Shown here: positions 49,111 through 61,600 of the stretch, in pieces
How the letters are laid out: the number at the start of each line of letters is the position of its first letter
How positions within the stretch are numbered: position 1 is the first letter of the stretch
NCBI GenBank assembly: GCA_013396635.1
Contig: WBMW01005037.1
Span: 378,582-442,581 of the forward strand
Direction of reading: 5' to 3'
DNA: 64,000 nucleotides
From: Penelope pileata
Lineage: Eukaryota > Chordata > Aves > Galliformes > Cracidae
Program-made: the position numbers and the translations under genes
The notes under the pieces: model-generated
Told to the model about the DNA's origin: nothing
Database searches by the model: none
What the model saw: only the letters and a program-made list of their open reading frames with translations

Positions 49111-52100
49111 GCTTAGCAGATGCCACTCACTGAGGACTAAACAAGGTAAAACCAGAACAGAGAACCCAACATACAGAACTGTAATGACAGTTAAGAGCTT
49201 GCTTGGCAATCTGTCTGCCTGGCTTCAGAGTTCTGATGCAGTTCAGTAGCTCAGCTGGCTGCAGTGGGGACTGGGACCTTTCCTGCCACAAAACAGAGTG
49301 GATGCACTGCACTTACGATTCAAAGGGACACGAACTGCTGTCTCTTTACCTGCTCTAATATAACTGATGCTATTTTTAAAAGCATTATCTTAACGTCACT
49401 TCAGAGCAGGAGGATGTTTTTGCAGTTCTGTACGCAGATGAGAACACTGTTTCAGCACAACAGATTTTGTCAGGATGGACAGAGGCTTTTGGCCATGTAC
49501 AAGGTGTTTGAGAATGTCCCATTTCTCATAAGCAGGACTACAGAGCCATTGCAAACACCATGGATACAAATTGTCTTCTGGATTCACTTTCCCACTTTTC
49601 CACTAACAATGGCACAATTTGATTGAAATTGCGTATAGAAAAACTGCAGTTTTCCTTTCCTTTCTTTACCCTGTCTTATGAGTTTTCAAGGAAAAAGGAC
49701 ACAATGCATGACAGAAGTGCAACACTGAAGCAGAAGCTATCAGTGTTGTAGGTTTCTTCATAACTCAAAATTAAATTATTCAAGTTAATTTCCTGCTGGC
49801 AAATTTAAATTAGAAGTAATCCATGTTTTCATTAACATGCTGATGTGATGCTGTTTTTGATATAAATTCTTACTTTGTCTAGAAATTACATTTTTTATCA
49901 TCAGTCCATTTAAAATGTTTACATTCATCAGGTCAGTGACCTGCTGAGACTGATACACAGTAAGTTCGCTAGCTGAGCAGGTTTATTTTTATTGTACTTT
50001 GGTTCCTAAACTAACAGTGTTTTCTCTGCACGAACTAAGTAGCTGAGGTTAGGTAACCAGAACTCAAAGGGTTATTGTTGGTATGAAACACAGGAAATTA
50101 ATAAGATTTGGATGGTTACCATGCCAAAAAGTCATTGCTAAGACAAATGTTTCTTCACTCTGGGACATGAAAGTAACACAGTAGTTTAACAGTTACGGTG
50201 TAGCACATTTATGCATATGATACTTTCAGTGCGGTTTGTGAGAACTAGACTAAAGCAAAACAAGGACGCTTATAAAAATCCTTTAGCTTAGTTTTGTAGA
50301 TAAACTATTCCAGATTACTGTTCTACAGGATATACAAACACTTAAGGATAAATGTCCTGCGCTTCAAGAGAGTTGCTTATGCTAGAAGTGAGGATTTGTA
50401 TCATTTTACTCCTGGGAGTCCTTTCTTACTTGGAAAGGATGAACGGAATGTGAAGTAACGGTGCAATGTACTTCACAAAAGCCCTGTCAACTCTCAGATG
50501 CTTCATCAGTTAGCATAAACCTCCGGGCAGGCCAAACAAAGTGGGGATATTCCATTAGGGGAGCCCAGAGGGGGATGAACGTGTAACAGCAGAGAACACA
50601 GCAGGGAATGGCAGAGTACTGTGAAGGCAAACAAAACTTCATACTGTTAATTCAAACAACCTCAGTACTGATAAGACTCTTTAATAAAGGGAACTCGTTG
50701 CTATTCACCATTTTAAAGTCGTAAAATAAAAGAATGAAGTAAACTCGAGCCTAATCTTCAGCAGGCTCAGCTGAGTAAGATTTAAAAAAAAACCCAAACC
50801 ACACAGAAGTAAGTAATTTTGGTTTTACAATACTGACTGATACAACAGATACTTCTAGCATTTGGAACTGCAGTAAGATGATACACACTTTTAAGACAAA
50901 TAAAAACCCTAATATTTATTATTCTAAAATCTTGTAACTTTAAAAGTAAACTTTTTTTTTCTTTTTAATATCTTGAAGGGGGTATTGTGTTTTGTAAGGT
51001 ACCCTACATCTTTGTTTTTCAGTCTTCTTCTTCTTCTTCAAAAAAAAAAAGGAATTGCACCTCATTGTGCTGTTTATATATCACCCACCCTAGATTTTTC
51101 TGGACAAGTTAAGTAAAATTAAGAAAGTAGTTTATTTTTTTGTTTTAAATTATTGCTTTTAAAGGTTTGCAGAAACAATTTTTCTGGGCATAGGTGCCAG
51201 AAATTCATTCTCTGTGTAAAAAGGAATGCGCAAGTACCATAGGCCAGTCAGAATGCACACAGCATGGAACGAAGCCAAGCAATAGCTGCTTATTGCCCAT
51301 CTGCCACTTCTGGGGAACTCCAGAGGGAGCTGTGGATAGAGTGGGAATATTTTGTGGGTAAGCAAAGAAAACAGGAGGGGTTTTGGAAAGTGAAGTGAAA
51401 AGTACTTGATAATGACAGGCCAGGGAGCTGGGTAATGCCATTAATGCAGTTAGCATGGGAAAAAACAGGAATACAAATGCACAAGAAATTAGACTCTAGT
51501 AATACCATCATTTTCAGAAAAATTTCCTGCTCACGTTGATCCTATGGCAACTTGGATTGCAAATTGAATAAGCATCAACAGAAAAAGGAAAATTAATTTT
51601 ACAGACAGGAGGTCTACAGTATAGAACTGGAGATCTGCTAGAGAAATTAGGATCACTGACTGAAGAAGGCCTTCCAGGTCTTGCCTATTCCTGAGCAACT
51701 AACATTTCAAGTGAGGGAAGCCCTAGCTTACACAGTAAGAACAAAATAATGAAATACTTAATAAATACAGTGAGCATAGAATATTCCCATGTCTCATTTA
51801 AGATCAAATAAAAACTATTAAACAGAGATTCAACACAGGAAAGAAATGACATTTTTTCTATGTCTGGCAAAGTGCTTTGTATCATTCAAAACGTCTCATG
51901 TAAAATTCAGTCACATAAAAACAGATGGCACAACCCACTGGTGAATGGCAATTACAGGCCCCTTCCTCATGACATATTTAGCAGAGAAGAACTTGCCATA
52001 CATGCAGGTATGAAATTCAAGCTAAGGAATTTATGTCCTCAGAATACAACTTTAGCAAACAAATTCTGAGTTTCACAAATAAAGCTTACTGCCTTTTGCT

Positions 52101-55100
52101 GTCCTCCCTTTCCTGCACAGCTTATCAGGTGCGCAACAAAATAAATTTACCCTTGCAAAATTCTACGACATTACTATTTTCCTTTGCATTACAACATTCT
52201 ATGATTTGTGTTTGTGTTTTGTTTTATAGTGTGTTTTACTTTATTTTTTCTTTAAAAATAAAACCAAAACAGATTTGGAGGACATAGAACTTGGCCTATG
52301 CACTGACAACACAGAGATCAAGACAGTTCTGTGCTGTATCATGTCAGTAAACAAAATGAAGGAAAAAAAGGCCAGTTGGGCAACTTAGAAAATAAAAAGA
52401 CCAACACTGTGAAATGAGCAGTGTAATTTATAAGCTGTCATATCATTAATCACAAGAACATTAACCTTTAAACTGTGGCTAAAGAAATTCCAGTTCCACT
52501 CCTCTGTGGGGTAATGCTCTGCACCCCTCTAGGCTTTTCTGTGTAGGCGTAGGGGGTCTTCCTTTGATCTCTGTCCTCAGTTCCACAGGGAGGGCAATGT
52601 TTTATGACTGACTGATGGCATTAAGCCCAAGATAATTCTGGCAACGTGCACTATGGTTTTTAATCCTATTTCTCACCTCTGCTTCCTGTGACTCACTTCT
52701 ATCACTCATCTTTGCATCCCAAAAAGAAATCTGAAATCACATTTTTGAGTTAAGAAAATTAACTTGCTCAAATTTCTGGGCAGGATTTAGCTCTCTACGG
52801 AATTGTCATATTTTATCATTATAAGTATTTATTGCAAGTTAACAATAAAAAGACATCTATGCAGGCCTGAGGTGCTTTGGCAGATGACCAATGCTGCAGT
52901 GATGCAGGTGTGCTGCAGCTCCATCTCACTCTGATGGAATTAAGCATACTTGAATTTCTAGCCAAAGACAAGCTACAAATAGAAGGAAATGCATTAGTTT
53001 TCTTTTACTTCTGTACAACAGAGACACTTAAGGTCAGTTTATCAAATCTGAGCAGTAAAAATTCACAAAATAACAAACGTGCCAATTATATATGAATAAT
53101 TGCACACTGTTACGGTACCTGAATGCACACATGATCAAATACGCAATTGACTGACACTTTCTTACATTATGCAGGTTGTAATGAGGAAGATAAACATAGA
53201 CAAACTTCCTCTCTGAATCTAGTTAGTTGCTTCATCTCTCTGTGCATGCGGAAAATAACCTCACAGAGGAGATGGGAAAAGAAAGCTTCTTTTGTTCTTC
53301 ATCTTCAGTCCAGTGACAAATATCCCTTACCAAATTTGGCATTTCATGTTCAGAAATAAGCCGTTGCCGTAAAAACCTGTTTTGACAGCATCAGATGGCC
53401 ACAAGGACTCTTAGCACTTCCTCAAAGTTGAGTAAATTGGTCCTATAGACAATTATTCAAAACTCTTCCGAGCTGTTCAAGATATTACTAAGTCTGGAAA
53501 ATGACAAGACTGTGGCAAGCAACTACTTTAAGACTCCACTATATTATAACATTTTTTTTTTATGAAGATGATGCTTATGTCTGAATTTCATTCTTGATTT
53601 GTTACAGAGCAGTTATACTTGTTACTTTGTTACAGTGATTATACTGACATTTCATTTCATGATGAATATACTGAATTGGCAGTTTCCATTAAGAAACATT
53701 ATTTATTTCCTTTTGGCCATATACAATGCTGTAGCACCAGTTCTTCTAGTTTCCAGCAGTGCAATCTAGGATAACAAGTCAACTGTTTTCCTCAAATGTG
53801 GAAAATAAATGATTTGGGAACACATTCTTAGATGGGTATCTTTGATAGCTCACCCAAATGTCTGCCTTGAAAATTACTACGTAATTTCTTCAAATACTGA
53901 ATATGTTCCCCTTTTCCAAAGAATACAGCAATTTAAGGTATTATATAAAAGGTTTCGAATTATTTTCCTTTAAAATTTTCATGTCTGTCATGTAAAGTTC
54001 AAATTATTTCTCTCCTGTAAATTGTTTTCTCAAGTTTTTTTTTTTTTTTCTTTTCCCTTTTAAGGGGAAGTTTTTCCTTTAATAAGATAAGGATAGTTCA
54101 GCCCGGAACAATTTCCAGCAGTGAGCAGAGGCCAGATATGGGCACACAGAGACCACCACAAACAACAACTCCTCTCTCAGTTCAAACTCCCCAGTCATTT
54201 TCAACTTGCATACTGATCCAGACGTTAGTATTTCAGAATCTCAAATACTATTTTCTGAGTACTTTTCTAGCATCCTCAGAACTGCTTGAGTCATCACCAT
54301 CCCTTGGAGGAAACACATGCATTTTGCAAGCCAATACCAGTGAACAATGACTACGTCTGCTAGGTACATATTAGATATCACAACAGCACACCCAAAGCCC
54401 ATTTCTATTTGGCAGCTACATCCCAGTGAACGCTATATTTCCAGAACTCTCGAGAATTCTGTTGGAATAAATCTGTAAAACACTTACAAGTAAAAGTGTT
54501 ACAGATAAGAGCACTGGATGTCATTCTAATTCCATACTGATTTACAGCAACAAAGGCCCCCCTCAGATGTTTCATTTTCCCATTTATCACAGAAAGAAAA
54601 AATAATTGTCTTTGGTTAGTGCTGCAAGGCTGTAATTATTCATACGAATCCTTAATATTCAGTGAGAAAATGCACCTAACAAATCAAGATTTGGCTCTCA
54701 GCTCAGTAGTACTCTGAAAAGCTTCGATCAATAAGATTTCAGTTGATGAAAAGATGTAAGTTCTGGCAGCGTTGCAACCTTAAGATCATCACTATAATCA
54801 TTTTTTTTCTCCTAGCTTCCTCACTCTCTTTGGGTTCATAACCTGTGGATACTTTCATATGCAAGGCTCAACTCTCAGAAAAAGGAATGAATATAAGTGC
54901 TCACAGGACTGGACCCTTGGAACTTAAAATGAAATCTGTCTTGATGCAGTTTGTTTGCTACTCATTTTTTGTTACTCATTGTTTGTTTGTCATTTTAATG
55001 ACAAGGATTGTTTGAATCAGACCTCCTCAAGAGAATTCAATTGACATGAGAAAGATTAATCAGGGTTAAACATGATGCCAACTGATTCATCCTAATAACA

Positions 55101-55636
55101 AGCATGTAAATAATCAGCACACTGAGCCCAGTAGAAATATTATGGATTTATGACTATATTTCTTCCTATTCTTTAAAACCTTACATTGGTTAGTAATTTT
55201 AATTGGATTTAATAAAATTTTAAATTTTACATCACCCTAACATTGCAGTTATAATGAAAGTGGAAGCTGTCACATGTAATCATTCTGCAATGATTAGTGG
55301 CCAGTAAGTGCAGTGACTTAAAAATCTATCTGGCATTGACAGTTCTATGGATAGCTCATGTACAGAAACACTTGGATTATACATGCAGTGTCATCACTTC
55401 TATAATGAAAATATATTCAAATAAAATAGAAATCAGAGAAAGATTAAAAAAAAAAATCAAATCTCAAGCAGCTACCTACTATAAAATAGAGAGATATCCA
55501 AAATATATCAGGTACGAGAAGGATATTGGTATTGCTATCAGTTTTGGAAAGTTAGGAAATCAAGCTGTCTCCACAGATCTTCCAGTACTGAAGAGGATGT
55601 GGCAAAAATATGAGTTGCTTCATGTAGGTATTGGAC

Positions 55637-55673
55637 TTTTTTTTTTTTTTTTTTTTTGGGGGGGGGGGGGGGG
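55637..55673. repeat. T21 directly followed by G16
   Basis: Twenty-one T are followed by sixteen G with no interruption. The run is low complexity and hard to sequence, so the exact lengths should not be trusted. Confidence 0.93.
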
Positions 55674-56526
55674 CTATGTGGCAAGAACATGCTATAATTA
55701 CTGGTGCTAATGGGTAGGTAGAACTCCCCTCAGCTTCCCGGGATATCTGTGATCTCACAGAGATACGTGGTCTTCATAACTGTATTCTCTGTGCATCTCA
55801 TAGCTGTCAAAATATTTATCCTCTAATCAGCCTGGGAGGGATTTAGCATTCCATCTGTTCTACAGTTCAGGGACTGAGACACAAAGACCGTCTTCACTGT
55901 AATGGAAAGTGCAAACTCAAGAATGGATTTATGAAACCAAACTTTCTTTATCTTGAGTATTTTCAGAATACATTACTGCTTGTCAGCTTGGGAGAGAAAA
56001 CACCTACACCAGACACAGCAAAAACAGAGCTCAGCATATTTGCTTGGAGACTAATCTGTTTCATGTCTGCTATGCTCTCTTTTGGTCCATTTGCCTCATA
56101 TGGACAAAACTTCCCTGTTAAGGCAGTAAATATAGTTAGGCTTCTAAAGGACTACTGCATTGGATGAGGAAATGAAAATTGCAGGGAAAACTGTCTCAAA
56201 AGCAGTTACACAGCAATGCATTCAAATATACTTGAGCTGGGTGAGGAAAGCTAGCTCCACACTTAATGTCAACCCATTAGCAATATGCTCTGCAAAGTAT
56301 CCAACTTGCTCAGAGTGAGCTACCATAGTGTTAAACATGGCACTGCCCTATCCAAGGCAACACACATTCTATGCAATTTGTCAAAGTCACACGGAAAGCC
56401 ACTTTTTGATTTTAGAACCTTAGAAGATTAGAAGAGCAATTATGAGCTCTTTGTTGTTTACATCTTATTGGATGGTGTTTGTTGAAGAAAAAATAAAACT
56501 CTACCACTTCTGAGTCTTCTTACATT

Positions 56527-56563
56527 TCTCTCTCTCTCTCTTTTTTTTTTTTTTTTTTTTTTT
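56527..56563. repeat. (TC)7 followed by T23
   Basis: A compound pyrimidine tract, all on the + strand. The opposite strand is pure purine. Confidence 0.93.
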
Positions 56564-58547
56564 ATTTCAAAAGATAAAACTTTAGTTGTGAATTTTAGCT
56601 TATTTCCATAGAGGTGGAGAGTTAAAAGTTTGCTTGCACAAACCTGAGTTCCCAAGATCAGGTATGAAGCTTCTTTTCTGTTTAAATTTTATAGTAGTCT
56701 TGATTTCAGTGTAATTAATATGTCAAAGACAAGTTTAATTATTTACTGAGATGAAACATGCCAGATGCCTTCACTTAACTTCCATTCAGGGAAATATTAA
56801 AACCAGCGAAAGGTTAAACAGGATATTAAAACTTTTCCCCTTCTCAAACACACAAGGAGTTCAGCCATTTGATTATGGTAATTAAAGTGACAAAGAACAG
56901 CTGAGCTCAACTGAACTAGCCTGTAGTATCCTACTAATGAACAAACGAAAAAAGGAAGATGTAGAAACCTAGAAGCGAAGCATTGCTCGCTTTCAAAGGC
57001 ATCTTGTTCATATTTTTCAGAGCTTAATACAGTTGTTCTTGCACTTTGACAATGAAAATACAATCCCAATTAAGTGCACATTAGGATCAAGATTAGACTA
57101 AAAAATTCAAAGATTTGAGGATCAGCCATAATGTAAGATACCTCCACAGAGTTCTTATGATATTGAACAAGCAGAATCCAGAAACAGTTTTGGTTAGGGA
57201 ACCACAAATCATGAAACTAAATGTCACAAGGGATGGGTTTTTGAATGACATTCAGTTACAGTGCTTCATAAACATGACTTTCCATGTCCTATTAGACTGA
57301 AGTTGAACCCCAAATTAAAGTAGCTGAGCCCAGAGCTTAAAATTTAGGGTTGTCTTGTTTACGGGACTGAAAGGCATTGCTCCCCTTAGCTTTATCAGAG
57401 TTTTATCTCAAAATGTCAAGAGAATATGAATCTACCTTGTATCAGCATCTATTGTACATCCAAGAACATAGGTGATGTTACACTGTTTTCTCTGCTTATT
57501 GTAAAGTATGAAAGTTGGGCAGGAAGGAACACAAAAGGGCACAGTGAAAACCAAATAGCATAGGCCTGAAAAAGATGATGTGCTGGTAGAAAGAAAGTAA
57601 AGTAACTTTTTCAGACTTTGGCAGTTACATTCAAACTCAAGTTTTTGAAAGGAAAAAAACAAAGTTTGGAGATACCCTTCCTCAGCACAAATGAAACACA
57701 TCTTAGAAATGAGAGTACATTTGCCATTCTACGTAAATTACTAAATAAATTTGTACTTGGCAGAGGTCAAATCTTCATAATGAAATTGCCAACAAAATTT
57801 CTTCTGAATTAAATGAACTTAAGAACTGGCTTTTAAAGAATGGAAAAAATCAGAAAGTATTTCTAAATCACAAGCCTATGTGGTTAAAAGTGGCAAAGTG
57901 GCAGCAATCACTCTGAAAATACATTGCAGCAATATACAACAAAATGAAGCTGCTGCTGTGATGAAGCAAAACCAAACAAAAACCAAACTAAATGAAATTG
58001 CGAAAGATGAAAGGAAACAGACTAATGATGGACTGAACAGTGACAATTTCATTTTGAACCACACCTGCAAGAGTCACTCAACATGTGACAGAGTATGTTC
58101 CCAGCACTTCAGGTTTCCATTGAAATTAATGGCTACATTTGTAGATGTATAACAGGGCAGGGGGTCTTTTAAGAACTCTAGGTTATTACCTACAAAAAGG
58201 GAAAGTGCCATCTCATTTAGAAGAATCTCATGCCACAATCCCTTGGTCCCTTTCAGCTCATTGGAAAAGCTCTGCAAGACTTCTCTTCTTGCTTACGCAG
58301 GTCTTGTGCCAAACGTATCAGAAAGATCCATAAAATACAGAAATAATTCCAATTCAGTTGAACCACGAGAAACTTGGAACAAATTTCACTTGCCACTGTA
58401 TCATTATAGATCTGTGATTTGAGCTGCTGGAATCGTCAAGATTTTTAATGTCCAAATATTCTCATGGGAAGGTTCAAATTAAAGAAAATTGACATATTTG
58501 TGCACAAAGACAGTGGCAATCTCATATGTAGTTGAAGTTGCATTGCG

Positions 58548-58561
58548 TATATATATATATA
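58548..58561. repeat. (TA)7 microsatellite
   Basis: Short alternating TA tract between gcg and aattg. Confidence 0.88.
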
Positions 58562-58614
58562 AATTGTAAATTTAATTGGTGATGTGATAAATAGACTTCC
58601 AAACGGTTGCACTG

Positions 58615-58638
58615 AAACAAACAAACAAACAAACAAAC
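58615..58638. repeat. (CAAA)n microsatellite
   Basis: About six CAAA units, similar to the tract at 3272. It is low complexity. Confidence 0.9.
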
Positions 58639-61600
58639 CCAAAACAAAATCAGAAAAATGCCCCTGTTCTCATCCATAGCCCAGCATGCTATTTGGCATT
58701 CCAGAAGGGATTATGCAATTCTCCTGCAGTTAAACAGCCATGGGATTGATCCTTTTCGTTGGACTGGGGCAAACCAGAAGTAGCTCTGCAATCAGTGCAT
58801 TTATAGAGAACACATAAATGTGCTCAAATTCAAATATGTTCAGTTAAATTCTACAAATGAGACTTACAGCTGCTACATATAGAAGCTTGCTTTCATACGA
58901 AATATAATTAGATAACTATAGACAGTGCTTTTGTCATCCTTCACTTACAGTTGCTAAGATAACTATACATGCTCTAAAAGGCAAAGAAAAACTAAGCCAG
59001 TATCAAGAAGTGTTCCTTTGCCATGAGTGATAACCAGAATTTTCTTTTTACTGTTTATTGGGAAACGACAAGTGGCTCCAGCTAGCTTGCACTGTTGAAA
59101 GGTGTGTTGGGGAAAAGGATGCCAGGCAATTTCAATCCACTCTTTGTCTCTGCGCTGCAGCTAATTTGGCTGGACAGATGTTTGAATGCCTTCAGTGATT
59201 TGTGGTCTCAATATGTATTCATTATCAGATACATCAAAATGTTCATCTGATTTTCTAGCATGTGTATTTTCTTGGGAACAAGCTGTATAAATATTTTGTC
59301 AACTTGTACAGCAACTGGCGTGAGGACAGTATGGGTTTTTTATTTCCTCCTGTCTAGTCTTAAAAAGAGAAGAGAAACTGAAGGGGTCAGTATATGTTTG
59401 CATTTTTTCCACAGCGGCATTTTTATAGCAAATCAAAATGAGTTTATTTTACAACTTTATTTTATCCTTAACAACTACAACAAATGAAGCTCGGATTGTG
59501 GGAAGATGCCATAGCATGTAAAACCTTAGTAAATACTGAATTACACGTTGTTGTGCAAGAAAGGAATGAACAAACCAAATGCAGTACCAGCAGCCTACCC
59601 TGAAGTAATACACAGAGAAATAAGTAAGCAATGTCCATTTAAAGAGCTAGGGGGGAAAAAAAGAATGCATAACACATACATAATTACATTTGCATAGCAA
59701 TTCATAGACCAAAAGAATTTGGTTCTGTGATTTTTCTAAAGGTCACTGCGACAACAACCTATAATTCAGTTGTATACAACAACATAAATGGAAAAACAGT
59801 TGCTCAATTTCATGATCTAAAGTTTGTTCTCCTGTATTTTATTTCTGTGGGACTTGAAGCCAGAAAACTTGTCTGTTTGCATATTTAAATCCCATGACTC
59901 TTGTGTGAAATCAATTAAGTCAAAATGACTTACCAAGATATCATTGTCCCCAATAAAACATGCACTTATATTTTAAAATAACAAATGCAAGGTTCAAAAG
60001 GACTCCTTTGGATATACAAAACAAGTATAGGATTTGTGAGAAACTGATGGGAGGAAAAGATGTTTATTTAAGTATCATAGGATGAGATATTAGCCTGTCA
60101 ACTATACATATAACAACTACATTTAATCAAAAAAAGTGCATAGTGTTTTGCTACTTTATAAAAAGCAGCAATGTTGCAGATGATTGAAGAGAGATTTTAA
60201 ATGAAAAGCAGCAGCTGGAAAAATAACTAATAAAATAGGTAAGAGCACACACTGTTCTTGGGAGGCATTAGTAATCACAACAAATACTGTACTAGATTAC
60301 TATGATAACACAAGCGAGTTCTACTCGGGTATATTTAGCAAAGCTTGTCCTTACATTGTTACAGAATATCAATATTTTGTCTCTCATTTTGTCTTGAGAA
60401 CAAAAAGGACTAGGAGGTGGCACTGGTTGTATGGTGCTTTGAGGAAATTCCGTTAGTTTTAGATGTATGATAAAATCTTAGCCAGGAATGCTGGTTAAAT
60501 TTGTCATTTCCATTGTGAAGGAAATCTGAATCAGCAGCATAGTCTCTCTCTGAGACAGAATAGGACTCCTTTTCTGCTCCCTCCCCTCACTTTCAATTAA
60601 AAAAGCAATTATGAAAAATACAGCTCCAGAAAACTTTGAATTATTTTATTTTTACTTTGAAAAAATATTTTAAACAGCCAGTTACCCCAACCTGAACAAC
60701 TACTTGTGCTGGACCTAATTCTGGAATAGTCTTGACTGCTTCAGGAAAGATAAGGACATTCCACGTGTCCTTCTGAAGTCAGACCAAGTGCTACTAGGGA
60801 GCGTAAAAACCAAATGTCTCCACTTCAACCCAGAGGTGCCAGGCCTATCAAACTTATCAGTCCTTGAAATACATGGCAAGGGACCAGCAAGTCCCATGAG
60901 CCTTCACTTAAGACAGGTTTATTTGCACTTCCATTTCAGCTTTGAAAACAGAATTATGGAATATTTACAGTACGCTATCCGGACAGCCACAAATACTGAA
61001 AACCTACGACCTATAGCACCCCCCAAGACAACTAGGCAGGTTTCTGACAGAAATGGGACTGACTGTTAGAGGAAAGGTGTTGAAATAGGTACAATTTTGC
61101 TTAACTTTTTTGTTTCACCCAATCAACATTTTTCAATTAAATACCCACATATTTCATTTTAAAATTTCCAAGTGGTATGTTCAGAATATCATAAACAATT
61201 CTGCTTTATCAGAAGAATCCTTATTTCCAATTCTTGCAGTTTCATGTCAGCTCTCACTGAACTAGGAGATTTCCAATGAGAATTTGATTGGCCCAGCCAT
61301 TTTCTGAACAAACAGTACTGATTAATTTGTATATTGCAAATCTTAAAAAAGTTACTTGCATGCAGAAAGTATTCCCTTCAGTATCACGAAATAGAGAGTG
61401 GTTTCTTCTCACGAAAGAAAACTGCAACTTCGTAGTGAATTAGGAGGTTCCCAGAGGTCACCTTGAACCTTGTTTCTAATTTTGTGCATTTAAAGTGCCA
61501 GATATTGGCTACCTTCTTGCATCAGTGAGTCTTCACTGGTATTTTAGAGATAACGCCTTTTTTCTGGAACAGAAATCCTTCAAAATTCCCAGCCTCCTTG

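Noticed and set aside
48826..49626. Cluster of + frames of 69-120 codons
   Set aside because: The left half is a degraded CR1 fragment. The right half has no motif or start context.
55297..55710. 137-codon + frame
   Set aside because: It runs through the T21-G16 tract, giving poly-Phe and poly-Gly, and has low-complexity Lys/Ile-rich content. It is chance.
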